Positions 48,191-59,790 of a DNA stretch of 64,000 bases are shown here, piece after piece. The stretch is from Hetaerina americana (Eukaryota; Arthropoda; Insecta; Odonata; Calopterygidae), in contig JAKTNV010000014.1 in NCBI GenBank assembly GCA_022747635.1, positions 8,320,610 to 8,384,609 of the forward strand, written 5' to 3'. The notes beneath the pieces were generated by a model, which saw nothing but the letters and a program-made list of their open reading frames with translations, made no database searches and had not been told where the DNA came from. Numbering within the stretch: position 1 is the stretch's first letter; each line of letters starts with the position of its first letter. Made by a program: the position numbers and the translations under genes.

Positions 48191-49394
48191 TGAGAGTATC
48201 GCAGGAATGCAAGCACATTTTTGTAATCTTCATTATTTCTTATATTGGAGGTACTCTCGGGACACAATAACGTCACAAAAGAAAAATATGCCATAAATTA
48301 TGCTAATGGTATATCTATCTTAGCATCACGAGTAACTCTTAAGGATTTACGCTGGCTCATTTTATATTTATTGGAGGGACTTCGAAATCTCTGGAGAGCT
48401 TCAGTTGTTTCCTTGCAAGGCAAGAGAGAATCGATCCTCGAAAATGATAAATACTCATTCCTCCAACACTACCGGTCATTATGCCCTAAATCAACGCGAC
48501 CACGACCTAGGGCAATACCATAAAGAATTAAGAGCATTCTTTTTATCCACAGGGTAACAATCAAATGGGAAAATAAAACATTTAATCGGATTGTTGTTCG
48601 AAGCAGGAGGAGGAACGGGGGAGATTACCTGTAATGAGCGGATGCTAACCGCTTCCTCCCATAAATTGGCGTGAACAGACTACCTGTGGTGCGGAAAGTA
48701 GTCCCGTGAGGAAGGTGGTGGTTTGTTTTCCGGCCGTGTAAGGAACTAATGCAAAAGGAGGCATTATTTTAAGGCGACAAGGAAGGTCACCGACTATACT
48801 CTAGAAAAAAGGTTGCCGAGTGTTTTCCTAAATAAACCATGCTAATGACAAGTCCGGCAAGTTTCCACACAAGAAATAAAACATCTCCAAAACGTTTCTC
48901 AGGCGCGATATCAATCTATATTTAGAATGAATCAATAACTTTTGAATAAATCAATAATCAAATGCTGCGTACACATTAGACCAAAGAAACAGGAAACAAA
49001 TCGTATACTTATTTTGCTCAGGATATTCCATATAAGAAGGCATTAAGAATAAATGCCATAGAAAATACAAAATCAAACTAAATCCAACAGCTCAGCTCAA
49101 AGAAAAGAACACAATTACATTAAACCTAATGCAATAAGTGAAACTTAAAGAAAAATTGACATGGCAATTAGCCTAAGAAAACGAAAACCCTGGCCACGGG
49201 CACAGCTGAAGGAGATAATATTTTACAATACACAATGCCTACCATTTTAGAGACAAAATTTTAAAAATATCTTCAAAATGATGAAGAACTGTAAGGGATT
49301 ACAAAATTTAGCTTTGGAAGATAGGGACAAAGAGAAAGTTTAGTGTGAGAATGTAGACAGTTGCAAAACTTTCTTGGAGTCAGTTATCTAAAAA
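48191..49394. other. Intergenic DNA with a GC-richer patch
   Basis: AT-rich except 48600-48790, which is GC-richer and contains the small hairpin AGCGG-ATGCTAA-CCGCT (48637-48653), itself within a wider GGAGGAA...TTCCTCC inverted context. No gene recognised. Confidence 0.4.
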
Positions 49395-49685
49395 TCATTA
49401 ACACAGTTATTAACCCGAAGGTCGGTTTGATTGGTGACCGTAGAGTTCACCCGATACTAATCCAAACGGCTTGTGAAATTCACACATCAAGGTACGGGGG
49501 CCAGATCCTTTCCCAGGAATGCCTATGGTTTCCCAGGGCGTACTGACAGCCGAAAAATCACAAAGCTCTGGTGAAGCGGAAAGTATCCAGAGGTATGCTT
49601 GTGAATCGAACCCAGTTCCTTCCGAGAACCGAATGCAGGCCAGTAGTATAACACTCTACCTCGGGAATACCACGTCTGAAAGATT
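49395..49685 (-). mobile_element. tRNA-derived SINE-like repeat, copy C
   Basis: On the minus strand it has a head with B-box-like GGGTTCGATTC (plus-strand 49603-49613) and a linker. The shared core at 49443-49499 reads CTTGATGTGTGAATTTCACA, then AGCCGTTTGGATTAGTATCG and GGTGAACTCTACGGTCACC. The 3' part ACCTTCGGGTTAATAACTGTG matches copy A. The region between head and core differs from copies A and B. Confidence 0.72.
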
Positions 49686-50759
49686 TTAAATAAATATTTC
49701 TCTAAGCCTAAGGCTTGTGAAAGAAGTTTGGATGAGAACGGGACCTTTTGAAATGAATGACTTGAAGGCCAGAAACAGGTACGAAGATAAGCAAAAATAA
49801 GATATAGGTATGAAGAATTCATGTAGCGGAAGGGATAAAAAGAAAAGAGCCTAGGAAATACTTCTTCCAGGCTTCAAGGGTTAACCAATTACGGTCCACT
49901 AGATAATAAGATACTAGATCATCTTCAATAAGATCAAATAATGATTTAACACAGCAGTTAATAAACGTTGGAGCTACATATCAAGAGCATCAATTAAGTC
50001 TAAAGTAGTAATTCCAAATTGCAAAAATAATAGGTGGGGCATTTTGTGGAGATGGGAAGCTTTTTCTTTACCAATTTGAGTAAAAAAACCTTCATTTCCC
50101 TGTATCGTACTATTTTAGAGCATCCTAATCCCATGACTACTTAGAATATAGAGTAAGCACGAAGTAATAAATACTCTATTCAAAAGGTATAATAGAGATA
50201 CTAACACGGTAGACGGGCAAAATACGATCACACCTAACCACTGTGGCGTTAGAGTCTGTAAATAGAAAAATATTTTCTATCGTATTAGTTTGATTTAAAC
50301 TGAAGACAATCATTTGTTGCTATGTAACACAGCAAATATGGACAATGATTTTTTTAATTAAATTTGGAAGTTCTAATCCTTTACCCGTAGGAAATGTACC
50401 AGCATAAATACACAAGCAACTCTGTGAGAAATGTTCTTGTACGTTTGACCGAATCATGTTCCAGAGCCACTTCTTTTCTTTAAGGCCTGAAAATTTCTCT
50501 CCAAGGAGGAGGCAACTCGCAACTACCCCTAAGTGGCTTCTCCCTTTCTCATTCAAGGTTGCGATTCTACGTCACGAGATATGACTCTATAAACACTCTT
50601 GACTTTCAGCAAGTAAACATGATGGAGCTGGAAAGCAATGGCTTTACATTCGCTATGGTGTCAAAGCCATCAGATAATCACAAGAAAAATAAACATTTTG
50701 CCAATTTATACTATTGCTAAAATATTTTAGAGAGATATTTCTAGGCACAAAATCTCCAC
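49686..50759. other. AT-rich intergenic DNA
   Basis: No feature recognised. Confidence 0.5.
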
Positions 50760-51110
50760 CAGTGTCACTGAAGTACGCACCGTGCGCTTGCTTTATTCTC
50801 TATCGCTTTCTTCTGAAACACCCTTCTCCTCCCTCGTCGTATATCCTTCCCAGCTGGTGCTTGCACCCCATGCCACGCAACTTTTTGGTGTATTGTGGGG
50901 TATTTGTTTTGATGTATATGTACGCCCTACGGTGGCCGACCGTCGGTATGCGTGCAAAGAAACGGTACCCAGGGGATTACATGGGCCCTCCACTCGCTTT
51001 ACCTTAACCCACAGCGAACAAGGGACGACGAAGGGAGAGACGTGGTCCGTCACCACGCACAGAGAAGCAAGAAGGTGATAAAGCTGCCGCAACTGAAGGG
51101 CTAGAGAGAA
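50760..51110. repeat. GC-richer island containing dispersed repeat copy 2
   Basis: Positions 50820-50908 match the repeat at 12385-12475 in order and orientation (CTGGTGCTTGCACCCC, CCACGCA, TTTTTGGTG). The sequence after 50920 is GC-rich and has no counterpart at the first copy. Three overlapping frames of 97-118 codons across it are unrecognised. Confidence 0.5.
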
Positions 51111-51369
51111 TGGATATAAATTTGCAAATTTCCCACGTAAAGCATACAATTAGCATGATATTATATCATTAGCCATGAAAAACTTCCATAGAGGATTATC
51201 GACATCAGGGAGTTCCAGTTAATCCAGAATGAGACCATCAGGAGAATCGAGGTCAGATTTCAAGATAAAGAAACTTTTGATAATGTTATCAATCGTGTTT
51301 TAACCTACGACATCGACGGAATAATTCAAGCACCACAAATCACTTGTGTTCAAATTATTTTGATATTTA
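51111..51369. other. Intergenic DNA
   Basis: Nothing recognised. Confidence 0.4.
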
Positions 51370-51386
51370 ACACACACACACACACA

Positions 51387-51456
<70 letters not shown>
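51370..51456. repeat. (CA)n-(TA)n microsatellite
   Basis: ACAC repeats at 51370-51388, then about 65 bases of TA repeat. Confidence 0.92.
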
Positions 51457-51461
<5 letters not shown>

Positions 51462-53455
51462 TGAGGATTCTGATTGAAAAATAGGAGGATGTTGTACTGT
51501 CGGAACCGTGAATCTGTATTCGCAAGTTGAAATGGAAAGTGTTTTCATCTTGACATATGCTGTCAGGCGTCTGAGTTAGCCGTCACACGATGTCATATTT
51601 TGTACCACCCGGGGGAATGTTACACATCCCTTATTTTGAGCGAAAAACCGACCACAGAAGTGGAATTTTGTTAGTGATCCTTAAGAAATAAGCGTTTCTA
51701 CGTATTTACATGCATTTGAAAAGTATAGATTATGGCTCTATTCTCAGTGATTTTATTAATCTCATGGCAAAAGAATAATTTATTCCAATAATAAGATATT
51801 TTGTAAATAATTATTTGTAGTAAAAAGAGTTATTCAATTTGGCACATTTGTCTTCATATATAATATGAGAACGTCTATTTCTTTGACGGCACTGGATATT
51901 TATTTACCACCATGTAAATTAAAGAGCACCAGACAAAAACCTTCAACCACATCCTGTGTATAGCAAGGCCCATTCGTGTAAACCGTCAAAAATCGGAAAA
52001 AATTTGCCTTAAAAAAATTAATTGTCCATAACGGCACATTTCAACAGAAATATGAGAGCATTACCCATTACATTGTTTCAACCAGAAGCCGAAAATATGT
52101 TTTTCTTATTTTCATGGCACTTGCTTTGGGATTGATATTTATACTAATATGAATTTTTAATTATGCCTGATGACTTGAAGGTGGGCGTTTGAAAAGTATT
52201 GCGTCATTAGAATGAATATAAAAATTACTCTAGCACTGAATTTACGCTATTTTATAGTAATAATTAATCGGTGAGCTAAAATTCGTCATTGAACTACTTT
52301 CTGTAATTAAATATCGTCTTTGATTAAGTTCTGAAATGACTTCTATCAACCCATTCGGAGGATATGACTGGCAAACCGACATATTCTAATTCTCAACAAT
52401 TAATTTAGATACACCATTTCCCCATGTCATCATTCAAGTTAAACTAGCAAAAAAAAATGTAATTCTTTAAAATACACCCGCTTAAACAACCGCGCTGAGA
52501 AAAATGACCCAGTGGCAACCAATATATCCCCAACCAAGAAACAAGACAGTAAGTCATATTATGCGGGCGTTTTGATTCAGGTTTTTTTTGCTTGAAAAGT
52601 TTCAATTAATTCGCAATTAATTAGAGAAAGACGTACGCCGTTAATTTAATTTCATGGATGGAATTTACTGCTTCAGAACAGCAGATATGCCGAAAAGCAA
52701 TTATTTACAAATCTCGAATACATATTGGCAGCAAAATGAACTTTGTAGGCGTTAGGAAAACCACGAAATCTCTCCCAGTCAGAGCGTTATATTTGTCAAT
52801 ATTGCGTGGAATTTTCTGCTTTATTTCATTTTTCCTGTTTCACAACATCCCAGACAAAAGATATTGGAATTCTTGGAGAGGTTAGCATAGTGGGAAAAGG
52901 AGAACTCACTCTCTAATTTGCTTAGAACTTAAAATTCTGATCAAGACCTATCAGATTGAGAAAGGTGATTATTAAATCGCTATTGCAAATATAACAAACT
53001 AGATATTATTCTATCGGTTTAATGTCAAGGGTATGCCATCAGAGCAATCGCAAAGAGGATAGTGATGACGATTACTAATACCAACCTTAGTAAATCTTGT
53101 GGTTTTCACGATTAGTTTTTTCTTTATAAATTATTATAAATAAAACCTTTTTTAGCTGTATCAGGCATATAGAATAATAGCTCGATTAAAATATAAGGTT
53201 TCGCTATTTCATACACACTAAATATGTCTCAAGCTACAATAAATAAAAATATGAATTATTAAAAGGAAGAATGACTTAAATACAATAAAGTAAGAGAGAA
53301 ATGAAATAGGCACTTCTCGCTCTTGTTTAATGTTACAGGGGTGACCCTTAAGGATTAAGGGGTCAAAGTATTTATGAGAACAAAAATATATTTCCTACAT
53401 ATACTTTCACGTACAGTACGTGTTTATTTAGGTATAAATGAAAGACGCGTTAGCA
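51457..53455. other. AT-rich intergenic DNA
   Basis: 2 kb with no supportable feature. Confidence 0.5.
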
Positions 53456-53501
53456 ATGACTTATAATTTAATATATATATATATATTAAATTATAAGTCA
53501 T
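53456..53501. repeat. Perfect 46-bp palindrome
   Basis: ATGACTTATAATTTAATATA... mirrors exactly about 53478/53479 with no spacer. The outer 15 bases on each side are non-repetitive; the centre is a TA run. Confidence 0.93.
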
Positions 53502-53505
53502 AAAT

Positions 53506-53517
53506 AATTATATATAT

Positions 53518-53552
<35 letters not shown>

Positions 53553-53556
53553 TTGA
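53506..53556. repeat. (TATT)n microsatellite
   Basis: About ten tandem copies of the tetranucleotide ATTT/TATT, placed just after the 46-bp palindrome. Confidence 0.92.
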
Positions 53557-55589
53557 TATATATATTGAAGTTTAGTATTAATTAAATGTGAGCGTAAATC
53601 ACTATTTAAAAACTATCGGTTAAATGACAATACAGTCCATGAGGAGTATTGATAGAGAAGGGAACACCGCAAAGAAAGATGTAGTTCTATATGGTTACAT
53701 AATACGATACCCGTGGACTATTAGAGTGGCGACCTACATTTGCCTTGTTCATTGTACTCGGTATTAGTCCACGCCGTTGTGTTTTAAAGCGGATTAGACT
53801 GTACTTAAGTTTCGCCACTAAAGGAAGCTATTCATTTCTCAAAAACACAATCCTGGTTAGATTTTTCGTCAAAATTCAAATAGACAATAATGTCTACAAT
53901 ACGAATGTACTAAAATTTAAATTTAGAATACAGGCAGCAAAAAATAAGCAAAGGAATATATTTATTGCAGTTATATAAGGCATTGAATCACACCAGGTAA
54001 CCTTCATTTTTTTGCGAATTGATTTTCGACTCAAGAATTCTTAACAATATATTAAACCCCAAACGACAGGAAATGAAAGAAAAGAAATGTGGTTCACAGA
54101 TAAGAAAGCAAAGTGTTATCAACGCATATCAAATCAACCAAGTACTTTCTCGTTAAGCTAGTCATCATTAATCTCAGTTCAAATATTATCCGCGTTCATA
54201 TCCAGATGTAAAAGTGTAATCCTACCAAAAAACAGCTCTAAGATACGCAAACTTTGCATATGAGCGAGCACGATTTTCAAGAAAATAAAGGAGACTTTTC
54301 TTAAAAAGTATCCCGATTGCTTTTCGGTGGCTTACATTGAAATCACGTCTCGAGTAGCCACTTCTGCCGCACACATCAGTCATCAACCGCTACTTCCAGC
54401 AGCGCAGGAAGATTTAAACAGATGTCTGTAGGTATCCGAGTGGCAGAGCAGTGTCAACCTATTCCGGCCCTACCTAAAGTGAAAGGGCACTATGAAAATA
54501 CTAATTAGAAGGGGATGTATTAATACATCTAATTCAATTGGTTAAGTATGCGAATATGTAATCAATATTCATTCATCATAAAATGTGAGATTCTTGAAAA
54601 ATATATTTAAAAACATCTAATATTGGTTCTTTTTCACAATCATTAGAGGCTGATATATTAATTCCATTTTTTAAATACATTCTGCCAAATCATTACTTAC
54701 TTTTGAGGTCAGGTAGCCTCTTGGTAATCGCAAACAAAATTACTTTTTATTCCTTTATTGCACAAACGTCGCGATGCCATCGGAGGTAAGTTCGGTCAAA
54801 TTTACCCAAACACGTTAAATAGGAAAAAAGATTTTCATTCTTTTCTTTATAATCGCTCTTCACCAGCCAAAGCTCTCTAGGAGTTTCTACGTTCTAACGG
54901 TAACCTTGATCGGAGGAAAATCTTGGGTACACTGCAAATAATATTCTAAGACTGTTGACACAATCCTTAATTTGAATTACCAAATTTCTGCAAAAGGAAC
55001 AAATTTTTGTCTGAAAACAATTTATTGAGGTCATTCATACGGAGGCGTTCCCGAAAAAAATGGTGGTCAGAGACAAGGTAAAAATTAGTTCATGTCGTAA
55101 ACCTTGGGAATAAACTGACTGTAAAAAAATAATCCCACCGACTTTCGAAAAGTGAACTGATTCTTTTAAAGAATAACACAATTATCGCAAACAGAATTAC
55201 ATATTCCCGGCTTTCCATGGGATCAAACCTTAAGGAAGGTGTACATGTGAAGAAACGACTATGATAAAATTGTTGCTTCAATAATTATACAGCAGTCGTT
55301 CACTATTTCCCTACTATTTTATCTTTTGTTTTGGAAGACAAATGATACATTTCCCCACACTCATGGGCGGTAGACATAGGACCTATGGTACTCACAGACC
55401 ACATGTGGACTGGCTAAGTGGTGAAAATGTTTAAATTCCTCAAAATATTTTTCTTTATTGAGCAATCACCATTAACATACATAAGCGATATCTTACACGG
55501 GCCACGTATTGCCAGTAAGGCTATGTGACGGCTAATGACTCTGCTGAGAATTTGGAGAGTATTTAAGAACCAAAAGACATGAACAGGAC
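53557..55589. other. AT-rich intergenic DNA
   Basis: No supportable feature. Confidence 0.5.
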
Positions 55590-56165
55590 CCGGACAATAA
55601 TGTGAAAAAGAAGATAAGAAATGTCAAGCAATAGGGAGGCTAAATTATGCATTAAAATTGGAGAGGATAAGCTAGAGATGACAGAAAAGTTCACTTATCT
55701 AGGAAATACCTGTACTTTACATGAAGATGGGCAAAGCCTTATATATAATTAAAAGGAGACTTACATTGGGTAAGACACTATCATAAACAGGAGGAAGTTG
55801 ATCAAAAGGTCCCTCAGTTACTATTTAATAGAACTGGATGCATTATAACTCCGAAATTGAGCCTAGGTTATTACGGATCGGTGGCTGAGGCCAAAATTAG
55901 AAGGTAGCCATTCAGATGCGGGTGTGGAGAAAAATCTAATTAAAATTACCAAAAAGAAAACCAAATGAATAAGTGCTGTGTTCGGTGAGGGAAGAATAAT
56001 GATTTTTGGAAGAAAATTAATGAAGTCAGGAAAAGTGGATGCGGGTTATAGTGAGAGGTAATGTAATATTGAAGACTGCAAAATACAAGAGAATTTAGGG
56101 TAAGCCAGGATGTAGGAGGAAATAATTGGGCATGTTGGACGGGATGAAAGGGTAGAAAGTATTTG
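55590..56165 (+). pseudogene. Decayed RTE reverse-transcriptase C-terminus
   Basis: DNA and protein similarity to 27560-28150 of the RTE element. CIKIGEDKLEMTEKFTYLGN (about 55651-55710) matches IKIGGQKLEQVEQFTYLG. Further on, GCGGGTGTGGAGAAAAATC corresponds to the VWRRI region, AAGAAAACCAAATGAATAAG to the TNEEVL region, and GTTGGACGGGATGAAAGG lies near the end. Many indels and stops are present. It contains the region downstream of the catalytic aspartates only and lacks the 3' tail seen in other copies. Confidence 0.82.
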
Positions 56166-56169
56166 GGGC

Positions 56170-59100
56170 AAAAAAACGCCTATTAAACGGTGGGATGTTA
56201 ATGCCATCTTAGGCGGTGCAACTCCGGTGCAAAATCACTAACGAGCAAAACAGAGGGAAAAGGGCGAACGGAGGAGCTAAATGGACGGGAAAGCCAAAAG
56301 AAAGGCGCGGGGGAAAGGAAATTGCCAACTGAGAGGTGTGAAGGGTAGAAATAAAATAAAAATAACAAAGAAATTCACAAAGTAGGTGGGAGGTAAAAAG
56401 GTTTGTCGATGAAAACAGGACGGCCGCACAAAGAAGGAAGAAAAGAAAGTGGCAGGAAGACGGAGAGAGTACGGAGAAAAAAAGAACCTGTGATGAATTC
56501 GTTACATTGAGGAGGGGTGTGTTGAATAAAAGGAGTGGATGGCCGAAAGTGGACGGCAAAAGTTTGTAAGGAAACGCGGGTGCAAAGAAACTTTCGAAGA
56601 GAAGACAGGTGAGATGGATAGTGAAGGGGTATGAATTGAAAAGAAATATACGTGTATGACAGGGGAAGAACGAAACGATGAAGAGAATGTGGGGGGAATG
56701 GGAAATGGGAATGAACTTCTCCTTAAAGAACGGAAGGGATTAAGAAGAGAAGAGTGAGGTGGAAAAGAGGCTTCTATCTCTATCTCTCTCTCTTTCGCCC
56801 CTTGCGCCCTACAGGACCAGTCACTCTTCTCTGAACTCTTCCTTCCACTCCCTTTCCACCACCGCATCCCCAAGAACCCTAAATCTAGCGAACGATATTC
56901 TGTTCAGCGGTGGAGAGAGTACAACCGAACAACCAAAACCCCCGCCATAACCCCCTAGAGGGAGAGGAGAAGGAATGGCTCATAGGGAACGCAGAAGGAA
57001 GGAAGAAGAGTATAGGGAGGGGTACCAGGAAAATATACCAACCGCAAGGAGGAAGAGAAAGGAAAACTGGGTGTATGGGAACGTGGGTTAGAATTTGAGG
57101 GGGAGGAAGAATGGAAGATGGTCCACGGGAGGTAAGAGAGAGGAGATAGGGAGGGGTGACGGAAAAAGGGAGCAGCGAGTGGAGAAGGGCGAGAGGGGGA
57201 AGCGGTACATCGGGTGAGAGGGGCGGTGGCGTCATGAAGTCGGCCTGGGAGAGAATAGGAGTCTGGAAGTCTCCTGACTCACACCACGCCACAGTACACA
57301 CCCACACACACGCCAAAGTGGGATGAAACAGGAAAAGAGGAGCGGGGGGGAGGGTTTGCCAGGACTCGGGTAGGGAGATCTGGAAGGGGAAAGAGGATGG
57401 AGGTTCGGGGGTCGGGTTGGGGACTGAGGAAACGGGCCCACATGAAAACAGGATCGGGATGGAGAGGGGTGAGCGTGGGTGGGATAGAGGTGGGCAGACT
57501 GTACTTGGGAGAGTATGCTGAGGGAGAAACAGGGGGTAGCGGTGAGAGAGAGAGAGAGAGAGAGCAGACGGGATGCAGTGGGGAAGCAAAGCTTTGGCGG
57601 TGGGGAATTGGGCGCGGTAAGAAAAAGAGGGGTGTCCCGGGCTTGTGGGTGAGCAAGCCGGGGAGGAATAAAGGGGGGGAGGGTGAAGGGGCGATGGCGC
57701 ACAAAAGAGACGGGCTGGAAGGGGATATATAAGTTGAAGGGGCGAGGGTAATGGATGGGTCCAGGACTTTGTTCCGAGGGAGGGGTGGATGGAAGTAGGG
57801 ACAGTGGGAGAAGCAGTCGGGGGAAAATGGGAGCGGGAAGGTGTGTGCGGGTTCGTGTAGGTGCGTGTGCGGGCAAAGCACTTCGGCTTGGAGGAGGAAC
57901 GAGAGGTTTACAAGGGGTAATCAGAATGGGGAGTAGGAAGAAAAGAAAGGAAACTGAATGAATGATGGGTGAGGAGTGAATGCGCAAGGAGATACGAGGA
58001 GGAAAAGAGGAGAGAAAGGAGAGAGAGAGGAGAGGACCCTTGAAGGATGGCCTTGCCTCCATGGGAAGGCGCGGAAGGAAGGTTGAGGGTGGATACGGGA
58101 GGGAACGGCGAGGGAGGAGAGCGATATAGCAGCACGTGGGACATGTTTTGAGTATTCCCGTCCTGTAGCGACCCGAAAATGAGGAAAGTGGCGGTGATGC
58201 TGCAAAGGGAGACGGGACGGATGGCCAACACTCCAGAGAAACTTGGATTTTGTGGAAGCATATGAAGATGGAGAAGAGGAGATGGTAACGAAGAATGAGA
58301 GAGAAAAAACCTGGAAGAAGAGCATTGGAGGGTGAGGGAAGAGCAGGAGAAGTAGGATAGACAGTCACCTCACAAGGGACTCGAGAGAAAATGGAGGGGG
58401 AGCGTTCCATGGTTAAGGAGTCGCGTCAACGGCCAAAGTCACACCCTACGAAAGAGCGGAAGTCACAGTGAGACGAAGAGATGGGGGAGAAGAATAATAG
58501 GAGAGGCGGTAAAAACCCGGCGCCAAAGATAAGTCGACTACGACGACAATGGACCAGAGGACACCATAACTTCAAAGGACTCCAAGGAGAGGAAATTGTG
58601 GTATTATTTGCGGCGGTATTTAAATGGGGCGGAGACGATTTCGGAGGAAAAGGAAAGGCCTTCGTCACTCCTTTGGTTGAATCGAGAAAATTCAACGCTC
58701 GCACCACGCCGGAGAGGGCGCAGCTGAGACCGGGAATATAAAAAACTGAAGAGAACAAATTGCGCCAGAAAATTTTTATATGTATGTATGTGTTTGTACA
58801 CATAAGTATACACATTCCCGCTCTCCCTTGCACATACTTACGAATAACCCCCCCAGCCCCGCACAAATACACAGACCAACTTCTAAGAAATAAGGCTGGT
58901 GGTGAGTGAGTAGGCATGGGAGACGCGCTCTCTCTTAAACGAGGGACGGCATAGGAAATAAGTAGAGAGATGAGGTGAAGAGGAGAGATAGGGGTGTCGA
59001 GGCAGGGAGACGGAAAGCTGAAAAAACAACCTCTGCATGAAGGAAACGGACAGAGGGAGGGAGAGAATACAAGTAGGGGTGGAGAGAGAGAATTGAGCGA

Positions 59101-59790
59101 GTGGGTCGGACGCATAGAGGGTTATGGGATTCGCAGTCTGGGAGAGGAATTACGGAGGGTGGGTGGGCTGGATAAAGGTTGAAAGAGAAGGGTGTGGGGA
59201 TGTGGAGGATGCTTTAAAAAAGGAGGGGGTGGCGGCAGTGTGGATTGAACTGTCGCGGTGTGCCTAACAAAAAACAAGGTTGGAAGAGCGGAGAATTGGA
59301 GGTATGGGGGGGGCGATAGAAGGGGAATGCGGACGGGAAGGGTGAATGGCATGTATATATGGCAGTTTGCGTGGCAATGGTGCGGGAGAATGATGGTGGA
59401 GGTAGGGTGTGTAAAAGTGTGGACGAAAACGCTTGGATTGGGTGAAATGGGGGAGGGCGAGAGAGGCGGAGGGAGGGTATGTTCGGTGTACCGGGGTGGG
59501 GATGGACGGGATGGAAGCAAGGTAAGGGGCAAAGGAGGGTAGAGGACGCAGAGGAAAGCCAGTGGCGCCCCATAAAAGAAATCTGAAAGTTCAGCAGGAA
59601 AAAAAATAGTTCGAGCAGGATATGGCGGGATGGAAGTAGTCGTACGGAGACAGGAGTGTCTCTCTGCAAGGATATGGAGTAAGTGGGGGTTTGATGGAAA
59701 AAGAAGGATGAGGGAGTACGGGGGCGGGATGGAGTGATGGAAATAATCACCGAAAAAGGGATGAGAGAGGGAGGGAGGAAATGAAAAAGA
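56170..59790. repeat. 3.6-kb purine-rich block (plus strand)
   Basis: The longest strand-asymmetric stretch in the window: the plus strand is overwhelmingly G and A, with (GA)n at 57544-57563. It is briefly interrupted by CT-rich DNA at 56770-56940, where (CT)n occurs, and by more mixed sequence at 58500-58900. Minus-strand frames up to 392 codons (57232-58410) and many of 110-230 codons overlap in several phases with Ser/Pro/Leu/Phe content. None shows a domain. Confidence 0.6.

Noticed and set aside
57232..58410. 392-codon minus-strand open frame
   Set aside because: Its Ser/Pro/Leu/Phe-rich translation simply mirrors a purine-rich opposite strand. Other phases are open too, and no domain or splice structure is visible.
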